From Nitrospinota bacterium (GTDB lineage: Bacteria > Nitrospirota > Thermodesulfovibrionia > Thermodesulfovibrionales > UBA1546): DNA of 6,641 bases. The stretch's first letter is position 1; the number at the start of each line of letters is the position of its first letter. Shown here in pieces: positions 1 through 3,706 of this stretch. The notes under the pieces are model-generated. The model saw only the letters and a list, made by a program, of their open reading frames with translations. It was not told the DNA's origin and ran no database searches. Both the position numbers and the translations under genes were made by a program. The stretch lies in contig JAHILQ010000051.1 in NCBI GenBank assembly GCA_018896985.1, positions 1 through 6,641 of the forward strand, given 5' to 3'.

Positions 1-77
1 ACTTTAGCTTTGGTTCTTTCATACTCCTTTAAGATGGGAATCCAACGCTTTACTATAACCTGACTTGAATATTGCAT
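1..77 (-). CDS. N-terminal fragment of unrecognised protein, cut by window edge
   Basis: On the minus strand an ATG at 77-75 opens a frame that runs 25 codons without a stop to the left edge, beginning MQYSSQVIVKRWIPILKEYE. A strong Shine-Dalgarno sequence, AAAGGAGG (complement of 83-90), lies 5 nt before the ATG, which is the main reason to call a real gene start. Only the first residues are visible; they are basic with one Trp and no membrane segment. I do not recognise the family. A transposase or integrase N-terminus would suit the accessory setting, but that is only a guess. It is divergent from the toxin-antitoxin operon at 339. Confidence 0.5.
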   Translation of the reverse strand, partial: MQYSSQVIVKRWIPILKEYERTKAK

Positions 78-170
78 TAGGGCCTCCTTTAGTGTTTATC
101 GTACCAAAAGAGTTACCTAATTAGTGAGCATGAACAACAGCAACCATTTTTTGAATTAATGAAAAAATTA

Positions 171-253
171 CCCGCAACGGCAGATAACCCAGCATAAACG
201 AAATACTAATGCACTTCGCTTATGCTGATACCGCGATGAATGCTCATTGCGGG
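171..253. repeat. Cluster of hairpins in the intergenic region upstream of the first TA module
   Basis: The non-coding stretch 91-338 holds several inverted repeats. CAGCATAAACGAA (190-202) faces TTCGCTTATGCTG (215-227) with one mismatch and a 12-nt loop. CCGCGATGA (231-239) faces TCATTGCGG (244-252) with one G.T and a 4-nt loop. As an alternative, CCCGCAA (171-177) pairs perfectly with TTGCGGG (247-253), enclosing the first hairpin. No T-tract follows, so it is not an ordinary terminator. Possible roles are the end of a mobile element, a recombination site or a structured RNA; the sequence does not decide. Confidence 0.5.
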
Positions 254-278
254 CTGAATACCGTGAAAGACGAATACT

Positions 279-293
279 GCCCCATTTTAAATT
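279..293 (+). repeat. Left copy of 15-bp inverted repeat bracketing the HigBA-like operon
   Basis: GCCCCATTTTAAATT here is the exact reverse complement of 1494-1508. The two copies enclose the three-gene toxin-antitoxin operon with its promoter, defining a unit of 1230 bp. This looks like terminal inverted repeats of a small mobile or cassette-like unit, though no transposase lies inside. Confidence 0.6.
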
Positions 294-311
294 TTGGAGA
301 TAATTAAAAGC

Positions 312-340
312 TTGCAATTAATTAACTTATAAGTTAATAT
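312..340 (+). promoter_or_regulatory. Promoter with perfect 18-bp palindromic operator before the HigB-like gene
   Basis: Positions 321-338 (ATTAACTTATAAGTTAAT) form a perfect 18-bp palindrome that directly abuts the ATG at 339. Two promoter readings overlap it: TTGCAA (312-317) with TAATAT (335-340) at 17-nt spacing, or a -10 TATAAG (329-334) starting transcription near 341. The palindrome is the obvious binding site for the HTH antitoxin encoded at 757, as expected for self-repressed TA operons. There is no Shine-Dalgarno sequence near the ATG, so a leaderless message is possible. Confidence 0.55.
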
Positions 341-770
341 GATGAAAATAATAGTTAAGCCCTTATTAATCAGGAAAAGTCGTAATATATACAAAAAGGA
401 ATTATATGTATCTGATGAAGTCAAAACCTTTATTCAGTCATTTGAAAGAAAAGAAAACGATAAAATTGTTAATGCTGTTCTTTTTAAATTGGACTACCTT
501 GCTTGTCGTGGCTTTGACGTTGATAACACTAACATTAAACCTGAATGGAAAGGGGTTTACCGTATCGCAGTAAAAGGTAGTAAGGGTGATAATAGAGAGG
601 GACGTATTATCGGTTTTTATGATCAGAATAATTTTATTGCCATATGCAGTTTTTATAAGAATGAACAAAAGCTTAGAAAATATCAGAAAGTAATTATAGA
701 TAAAGTTGCAAGGATAAAACGTGATAAGCAATGGATGTATGGGATAGGAGGCAATTATGGATCTAATTAA
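339..770 (+). CDS. HigB/RelE-like toxin of a type II toxin-antitoxin system
   Basis: A 143-residue basic protein resembling the RelE/HigB (phage Gp49-like) mRNA-interferase superfamily. Visible features are KLDYL at 50-54, GVYRIAV at 72-78 and the strand-rich stretch 88-106 (GRIIGFYDQNNFIAICSFY), followed by a Lys-rich helix. Proteins of this fold cut mRNA, usually on the ribosome; catalytic residues are variable and I cannot assign them. The toxin-first order and the HTH partner immediately downstream are typical of HigBA. It is somewhat longer than usual HigB proteins (roughly 90-120 residues). The start could be ATG 339 or the adjacent ATG 342; neither has a Shine-Dalgarno sequence and no later in-frame start is near. 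Its last 14 nt overlap the antitoxin gene, implying coupled translation. The family call is by sequence pattern only. Confidence 0.75.
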   Translation: MMKIIVKPLLIRKSRNIYKKELYVSDEVKTFIQSFERKENDKIVNAVLFKLDYLACRGFDVDNTNIKPEWKGVYRIAVKGSKGDNREGRIIGFYDQNNFIAICSFYKNEQKLRKYQKVIIDKVARIKRDKQWMYGIGGNYGSN

Positions 771-1146
771 ATATGCTGAATCGGTTTTGCAATCTACAAG
801 GGAATCAACTGTTGGTAAGGAATATGATTTGCGATTTGATCTCATAGATTTTATTAGAATGAAATTAAAAGAAAGTAGTATGACTCAAAAGTCGCTTGCG
901 CAGAAGATAAAAATGAAAGAGAGTCAACTTACAAGGATTTTAAAAGCTGAAAGCAATATAACACTTGAGACTGTTGCTCGAATTTATCATGCTTTTGGCG
1001 GTAGACCAACTATAAAGGAAAGATATGAAATCGCTGAGGCAGTTAGTGAAGATCGTGTTTACATTAAAAAAGCTCCAATTTACGAACTACAAAATAAACA
1101 TATGATCGCAATCGGTATTTGTTCGCAATCGGTATTTGTTAATTAA
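757..1146 (+). CDS. HTH (XRE/HigA-like) antitoxin
   Basis: A 129-residue protein with a central Cro/C1-type helix-turn-helix at about residues 42-80, beginning MTQKSLAQKIKMKESQLTRI and continuing through a NITLETVARIYHAFG-like final helix. It should neutralise the toxin encoded just upstream and repress the operon, probably through the palindrome at 321-338. The start ATG is supported by AGGAGG at 746-751 with 5-nt spacing; the gene overlaps the toxin gene by 14 nt. The extreme C-terminus is odd: a 17-bp tandem duplication (1107-1123 and 1124-1140) shifts the frame past what would have been a stop after Cys122 and adds seven residues (SQSVFVN). Confidence 0.8.
   Translation: MDLIKYAESVLQSTRESTVGKEYDLRFDLIDFIRMKLKESSMTQKSLAQKIKMKESQLTRILKAESNITLETVARIYHAFGGRPTIKERYEIAEAVSEDRVYIKKAPIYELQNKHMIAIGICSQSVFVN
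1107..1140 (+). repeat. Perfect 17-bp tandem duplication at the antitoxin C-terminus
   Basis: CGCAATCGGTATTTGTT occurs twice head to tail at 1107-1123 and 1124-1140. Deleting one copy would place TAA directly after codon 122, so the duplication both lengthens the protein by seven residues and moves the stop codon next to the following gene's Shine-Dalgarno sequence. Confidence 0.9.
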
Positions 1147-1158
1147 GGAGGATTGAAA

Positions 1159-1476
1159 ATGAAAAAAAAGAAAGCAGATGAAGTTAAAAAGCCCACTCAA
1201 ATTCAGATAAAGGGCTATCAAACTATACCTCCAACCGAGGGGCTTCCTATCAACTCCAATATTCCGACGCATCATGCCGATATAATAAATATCCTGTTTA
1301 GTAACGATGGATTGGCATTGATTAGCTTCTTTTCTCGTACTCCGGGACTCAACGTTGAAGAATGCAGAGTCTCTTTTTCTCATGCGCTTGCTAAAAAAAT
1401 TGTAGATTTAGTTTGTCAGCACCTTAACTATTACCCTCAGAGTTCCGCTCAACAAATTGAAAAACAAAAAGAATAG
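1159..1476 (+). CDS. Small third protein of the HigBA-like operon, DUF3467-like
   Basis: A protein of 105 residues with a Lys-rich start and end. The body, from ADIINILFSNDGLALISFFS to RVSFSHALAKKIVDLVCQHL, resembles the short alpha/beta proteins annotated DUF3467 (a strand, a variable loop, then a 'v-sp-hAK-l-L' helix); the match is by eye. The start is ATG 1159 and not the in-frame TTG at 1153: AAGGAGGA (1145-1152) leaves 6 nt before ATG 1159 but none before the TTG. The Shine-Dalgarno sequence overlaps the antitoxin stop codon, so it is surely cotranscribed. A third gene is unusual for HigBA. It could be a chaperone, accessory antitoxin or passenger; function is unknown. Confidence 0.7.
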   Translation: MKKKKADEVKKPTQIQIKGYQTIPPTEGLPINSNIPTHHADIINILFSNDGLALISFFSRTPGLNVEECRVSFSHALAKKIVDLVCQHLNYYPQSSAQQIEKQKE

Positions 1477-1493
1477 AGTATTCTTAAAAAAAC

Positions 1494-1508
1494 AATTTAA
1501 AATGGGGC
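1494..1508 (-). repeat. Right copy of the 15-bp inverted repeat
   Basis: AATTTAAAATGGGGC is the exact reverse complement of 279-293. It lies 17 nt after the stop codon of the third operon gene and closes the bracketed unit. Just outside each copy is a weakly similar direct motif, ATAC-N3-GAAAGAC (258-271 and 1511-1524, 11 of 14 identical). Confidence 0.6.
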
Positions 1509-1524
1509 GGATACATGGAAAGAC

Positions 1525-1606
1525 TTTAACAGCCTTAACAGCCAGGCCCGCAACAGCATTTAACACCATGCTTGCGCAAAGCCCTGACGGGAAACAAAAC
1601 GTTAAA
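1525..1606. other. Imperfectly folding intergenic segment between the two TA modules
   Basis: The gene-free stretch 1477-1803 contains no credible ORF. Within it TTTAAC (1525-1530) and GTTAAA (1601-1606) are complementary and enclose a bulged hairpin whose main arms are GCAACAGCAT (about 1550-1559) and ATGCTTGC (about 1568-1575), with CCCG/CGGG beyond. The CCCGCAAC core at 1547 is shared with the left flank at 171 (15 of 18 nt identical in each case). The shape recalls recombination sites but does not meet a known consensus. A further bulged hairpin, CTATTCGC/GCGATAG, lies near 1677-1698. Confidence 0.35.
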
Positions 1607-1628
1607 ACTCAAAATTCATGACAGGAAG
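1601..1628 (+). repeat. Left 28-bp direct repeat flanking the Phd/PIN module
   Basis: The segment contains AACTCAAAATTCATGACAGG and recurs at 2572-2599 with one substitution (27 of 28 identical). The sequences outside the repeats are unrelated. The copies are 971 bp apart and enclose the antitoxin-toxin pair with its promoter. Confidence 0.8.
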
Positions 1629-1737
1629 ATTAATACTTCAATAGCGCGGAAGAACGGAAGTGCGGTCGTCTCTGCGACTATTCGCTGGCGTTGCGATAGC
1701 TCAAAAGTTCCAAAGTGTAAAGCGCAGAAGCCATAAC

Positions 1738-1774
1738 GTGACAAATATCTTATTTTTTTGTACAATAACGTACA
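1738..1774 (+). promoter_or_regulatory. Promoter and operator of the Phd/PIN toxin-antitoxin operon
   Basis: GTGACA (1738-1743) and TACAAT (1761-1766) are spaced 17 nt apart, close to the sigma-70 consensus. The inverted repeat TGTAC-N6-GTACA (1759-1774) overlaps the -10 box and the expected transcription start near 1773. This is the placement expected for repression by the antitoxin or the toxin-antitoxin complex. Confidence 0.65.
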
Positions 1775-1803
1775 GATAGCACAATTTAATGAGAGGGTAA
1801 GCA

Positions 1804-2073
1804 ATGAAAAATGTTCTTTCGATAACAGAGGCGAGGAAGAGACTTCCATCGATCATAAAGTCTCTTAAGACCTCGCCTGATACTGTTTATCAGGTGACGG
1901 TACATGACGAAGTCGTTGCCGAAATAAAAAAACCGCTTGTGATAAAGCCGGGCGAGGCAGCGGTAAAACTACTTGAACTGAGGAAAAAACTCAGATACAA
2001 AAGAAAGAGATATAAACTCCCGATATCTGAAAATGTCAAAGAGCATCTCTACGTTGCTGAGGACAGCCCTTGA
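1804..2073 (+). CDS. Phd/YefM-like antitoxin
   Basis: An 89-residue protein. The N-terminal half (SITEARKRLPSIIKSLKTSP, then a VYQVTVHDEVVAEIKKP strand pair) has the pattern of the Phd/YefM DNA-binding fold: a short strand, a helix of the 'teAR..L..ii' type, and a hairpin ending in a 'VAeI' strand. The Lys/Arg-rich C-terminal part (about residues 50-89) would wrap the toxin. It should neutralise the PIN-domain toxin encoded next and repress the operon through the operator at 1759-1774. The start is supported by GAGGG at 1793-1797, about 6 nt ahead of the ATG. The stop TGA shares bases with the toxin's TTG start (a 4-nt overlap), so the pair is translationally coupled. Confidence 0.75.
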   Translation: MKNVLSITEARKRLPSIIKSLKTSPDTVYQVTVHDEVVAEIKKPLVIKPGEAAVKLLELRKKLRYKRKRYKLPISENVKEHLYVAEDSP

Positions 2074-2489
2074 TCCTCCCTCAGAACAGAGCATTCTGCG
2101 ATACCTCATTTTTCTTTGCATCTCTATGTCCTCATGACTTGAAGTTTGAAGAAGCAGGAAGAATCCTTGATTATTGCAAAGATAATGCTGTTACGCTTTG
2201 TACCACATGGGATATCATAAGCGAAACAATAACGCTTCTCAGATACAGGGCGAGTTATAAAGCAGCAATTGAATTCATGGACGTAATCAAGCCTGCACTC
2301 TCCATAATCAAGTACGATGATTCTGTAAGAATAGCTACTGAGGAGGTATTTAAAAAACTTTCCAAGGACAAAAGGATTTCCTTCTGTGATGCTATCTCTT
2401 ATGTGGTGGTTACCCATCTGCTTAAAGACATGCCATGTTTTTCCTTTGACAAAGACTTCAGAAGTCTCGGCCTGCTGGTTTATCCTTGA
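2070..2489 (+). CDS. PIN-domain toxin (VapC-like ribonuclease)
   Basis: A 139-residue PIN-domain protein, the usual VapC size. The acidic residues expected to hold Mg2+ are in order: Asp11 (FCDTSFF), Glu52 (IISETITLL), Asp107 (FCDAISY) and Asp127/Asp129 (FDKDF). Proteins of this family are single-strand RNA endonucleases that block translation, often by cutting tRNA or rRNA; the target here is unknown. The start is a TTG whose bases overlap the antitoxin stop (TTGA); GAGGA at 2059-2063, 6 nt ahead, supports it. Pairing of a PIN toxin with a Phd-like antitoxin is well known. All acidic residues are intact, so the toxin is probably active. Confidence 0.85.
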   Translation: MILPQNRAFCDTSFFFASLCPHDLKFEEAGRILDYCKDNAVTLCTTWDIISETITLLRYRASYKAAIEFMDVIKPALSIIKYDDSVRIATEEVFKKLSKDKRISFCDAISYVVVTHLLKDMPCFSFDKDFRSLGLLVYP

Positions 2490-2492
2490 TGC

Positions 2493-2534
2493 GTTTGACC
2501 GTTAAAAAACATTAAAAAACATTTGGGGTCAAAC
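2493..2534. repeat. Inverted repeat with tandem A-rich loop downstream of the PIN toxin
   Basis: GTTTGACC (2493-2500) and GGTCAAAC (2527-2534) can form an 8-bp stem. The 26-nt loop contains the tandem repeat TAAAAAACAT twice (2502-2521). It begins three bases after the toxin stop codon. No T-tract follows on the plus strand, so termination is uncertain. Confidence 0.5.
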
Positions 2535-2704
2535 CTACAAAATACATTTTTAAAACTCGCAGGTCTCGCAAGTTTAAACTCAAAATTCATGACAGGAAGC
2601 GAAAGAACTAAATCTTAGTTCCTGAAAGTCTCAGATCAAGCATGGAAGTTTTGGACATCTGCTACAATTCCGCTGCATTCGGGGCTGGTTGTGTTTGACC
2701 CAAA
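2522..2704. mobile_element. Candidate small non-coding element with inverted ends
   Basis: TTTGGGGTCAAAC (2522-2534) and GTTTGACCCAAA (2693-2704) are reverse complements apart from one extra G, bounding about 183 bp. The interior holds no ORF, but it contains a near-tandem 9-mer (CTCGCAGGT/CTCGCAAGT near 2556), the second 28-bp repeat and a 7-bp hairpin GAACTAA/TTAGTTC (2605-2611 and 2615-2621). It could be a MITE or a decayed insertion-sequence end. Its right end would supply the -35 box of the tRNA promoter. The gene-free stretch 2490-2731 holds nothing else I can support. Confidence 0.3.
2572..2599 (+). repeat. Right 28-bp direct repeat flanking the Phd/PIN module
   Basis: Matches 1601-1628 at 27 of 28 positions (T for A at the fourth base). 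The following sequence diverges at once. It lies inside the candidate element 2522-2704. Confidence 0.8.
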
Positions 2705-2724
2705 GATAGCTAATCCTTTAAAAT
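2695..2724 (+). promoter_or_regulatory. Promoter of the nested tRNA-Leu locus
   Basis: TTGACC (2695-2700) and TAAAAT (2719-2724), 18 nt apart, each match the sigma-70 consensus at five of six bases. Transcription would start at about 2731, one base before the first base of the outer tRNA-Leu. This suggests the locus is expressed as one precursor. Confidence 0.55.
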
Positions 2725-2750
2725 CAATCAAGCGAGAGTGGCGGAACTGG

Positions 2751-2766
2751 TCTACGACTCGTAGAG
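2751..2766 (+). repeat. 16-nt hairpin insertion in the D-loop of the interrupted tRNA-Leu
   Basis: TCTACG-ACT-CGTAGA (2751-2765) is a perfect 6-bp hairpin, plus one G. The inner tRNA-Leu reads GTTGGCAGACGCG without a break, whereas the outer one reads AACTGG, then this hairpin, then CAGACGCG. The insertion therefore sits right after the conserved GG of the D-loop. Confidence 0.65.
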
Positions 2767-2810
2767 CAGACGCGTCCCGACTTGGTGGGCTGTTTTTAAT
2801 TAGCAGATTA

Positions 2811-2895
2811 GGGCGTGTGGCGGAGTTGGCAGACGCGCCAGACTTAGGATCTGGTGGGGCAACCCATGGAGGTTCGAATCCTCTCACGCCCACCA
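2811..2895 (+). tRNA. tRNA-Leu(UAG)
   Basis: A complete class II tRNA of 85 nt including CCA. Acceptor stem GGGCGTG (2811-2817) pairs with CACGCCC (2885-2891), followed by A73 and encoded CCA (2893-2895). The D-arm is GCGGAGTTGGCAGACGCG. The anticodon stem CCAGA/TCTGG closes the loop CTTAGGA with anticodon TAG, which reads CUN leucine codons. A variable arm GGG-GCAA-CCC and T-loop TTCGAAT complete the fold. All stems are intact, so it should be functional. It lies within the anticodon loop of the interrupted tRNA-Leu and is probably cut out of the same precursor by normal tRNA end processing. Confidence 0.97.
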
Positions 2896-3015
2896 TTTGA
2901 GAGAAGATTAATAAAGATGCGTTATTCGGGATGGGTAACTCCGTAGGGGTTCAACTCCCCTCTCTCGCACCATTATAAATAATTCCGGTATAAATAGAGA
3001 TTTATCTGAATCCTT

Positions 3016-3024
3016 TGTTATAAT
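3016..3024 (+). promoter_or_regulatory. Extended -10 promoter giving a leaderless message
   Basis: TGTTATAAT (3016-3024) is a perfect extended -10 box (TGN plus TATAAT). Transcription would begin about 7 nt later, at the ATG at 3031. No convincing -35 box and no Shine-Dalgarno sequence is present, so the message is probably leaderless. Confidence 0.6.
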
Positions 3025-3030
3025 CTCCCT

Positions 3031-3600
3031 ATGGAAAGAAAAGTAACATATTTTGATAAGCCCGGAAAAGAAAACACATCCGCATGTCTTGAAGTTGTAA
3101 TGCAGGCGATAAAGGACAGCGCATACAAACATCTTGTAGTAGCAACCACAGGCGGCGATACAGGCATCTTATTTTCAGAGGCATTAAAAACATCCGCTGT
3201 TAATCTTGTTGTTGTAACGCATTCTGCGGGATTCAAAGAACCAAACACATCCGAAATACCAAATGATGTCATAGAGAAAATAAAGGCAAACGGCGCAAAG
3301 ATATACACAGGAACGATACTTACACATTCATTGGAAACAGCGCTTTCAGCCAAATTCGGAGGGTTATATCCAACGCTCATTATCGCCCAGTCTCTAAGAA
3401 GGTTTGGAGAGGGGCCAAAGGTGTGCTGTGAGATTGTGATGATGGCTGCTGATGCAGGACTTATACCTGAAGGGGAGGAAGTCCTTGCCGTTGCAGGCAC
3501 AGAAAGAGGCGCTGACACAGTGATGGTTATTAAATCTGCTGCATCAAAGCGGTTTCTTGACCTGAAGGCGCTTGAGATACTTGCAAAGCCGAGAGCTTAA
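3031..3600 (+). CDS. Pyruvate kinase C-terminal-domain (alpha/beta) protein, COG1751-like
   Basis: A 189-residue protein that looks like the C-terminal domain of pyruvate kinase standing alone, without the TIM-barrel catalytic domain. Visible features are the N-terminal VTYFDKPGKENTSACLEVVM, HLVVATTGGDTGILFSEAL with a glycine-rich turn, LVVVTHSAGFKEP, a central NGAKIYTGTILTHSLETALS, and the C-terminal EGEEVLAVAGTERGADTVMVI, which matches the terminal strands of that domain. Such proteins occur widely in bacteria and archaea without an assigned function; the fold binds allosteric effectors in true pyruvate kinases, so a sensing or small-molecule role is only inference. The ATG at 3031 follows an extended -10 box by 6 nt, implying leaderless translation. 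It lies upstream of pepA but is separated from it by a hairpin. Confidence 0.8.
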   Translation: MERKVTYFDKPGKENTSACLEVVMQAIKDSAYKHLVVATTGGDTGILFSEALKTSAVNLVVVTHSAGFKEPNTSEIPNDVIEKIKANGAKIYTGTILTHSLETALSAKFGGLYPTLIIAQSLRRFGEGPKVCCEIVMMAADAGLIPEGEEVLAVAGTERGADTVMVIKSAASKRFLDLKALEILAKPRA

Positions 3601-3634
3601 ACCCCGTTTAGAAATTGAAGATTTCTAACGGGGT
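3601..3634 (+). terminator. Strong hairpin after the pyruvate-kinase-domain gene
   Basis: ACCCCGTTTAGAAAT (3601-3615) pairs with ATTTCTAACGGGGT (3621-3634) over 14 bp with one bulged T and the loop TGAAG. It starts immediately after the stop codon. The usual T-tract is missing, so it may be an inefficient terminator, an mRNA-stabilising hairpin or a dispersed palindromic repeat. Confidence 0.45.
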
Positions 3635-3667
3635 AAACTCTACTGTTATTGTAAAAAAGGAGGTTAG

Positions 3668-3706
3668 ATGCTGAAGAGATTTTTAAGGATTCATTTTAGG
3701 GTTTAA
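3668..3706 (+). CDS. 12-residue leader ORF directly upstream of pepA
   Basis: ATG at 3668 follows a near-ideal AAGGAGG (3657-3663) by 4 nt and encodes MLKRFLRIHFRV, then TAA at 3704-3706. The pepA ATG begins at the very next base (3707). The best ribosome binding site in the region therefore belongs to this tiny frame and not to pepA, whose own site is a weak AGGG at 3698-3701. The peptide is basic and hydrophobic. A translational-coupling or attenuation leader is the likely role; no product family is recognised. Confidence 0.5.
   Translation: MLKRFLRIHFRV

Larger units (their letters stand above)
2732..2972 (+). tRNA. Interrupted tRNA-Leu (5' part 2732-2780, 3' part 2926-2972) with another tRNA gene in its anticodon loop
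   Basis: The 5' part has acceptor strand GCGAGAG (2732-2738), TG, the class II D-arm GCGGAACTGG and CAGACGCG, and anticodon strand TCCCGA (2775-2780). The 3' part has TCGGGA (2926-2931), a variable arm with a short GGG/TCC pairing, T-arm AGGGG-TTCAACT-CCCCT (2945-2961), acceptor strand CTCTCGC (2962-2968), A73 and CCA (2970-2972). Acceptor and anticodon stems pair without mismatch across 145 intervening bases that contain the complete tRNA-Leu(UAG). The D-loop carries a 16-nt hairpin insertion absent from the inner tRNA. The anticodon stem is one pair longer than normal. The anticodon cannot be read; the loop begins CTTG, which would suit GAG, but no matching 3' loop half is evident. It could be a pseudogene with preserved helices or a gene whose insert is removed. 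Confidence 0.6.

Noticed and set aside
1087..1383. Minus-strand ORF of 98 codons opposite the HTH and third operon gene
   Set aside because: It overlaps two well-supported genes with ribosome binding sites and has none of its own.
1525..1606. Integron attC site between the TA cassettes
   Set aside because: TTTAAC and GTTAAA at the ends recall core sites, but both fail the outermost base of the RYYYAAC/GTTRRRY consensus and no integrase or cassette series is visible.
2636..2896. Minus-strand ORF of 86 codons starting MVGVRGFEPPWV
   Set aside because: It is the antisense of tRNA-Leu(UAG) and the interrupted tRNA; such RGFEPP peptides are typical false ORFs over tRNA genes.
2781..2925. Group I intron in the interrupted tRNA-Leu
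   Set aside because: Apart from the inner tRNA only 60 nt remain, too few for the conserved intron core, and I see no such core.
2897..2972. A separate 76-nt class I tRNA made from the 3' part with TTGAGAG as its 5' strand
   Set aside because: The length fits and six of seven acceptor positions can pair, but no D-stem or standard anticodon arm forms, while 2732-2738 pairs perfectly and keeps a leucine-type layout.
2908..3132. Minus-strand ORF of 74 codons starting inside the 3' tRNA half
   Set aside because: It begins in the antisense of the tRNA 3' end and then overlaps the pyruvate-kinase-domain gene; no ribosome binding site.
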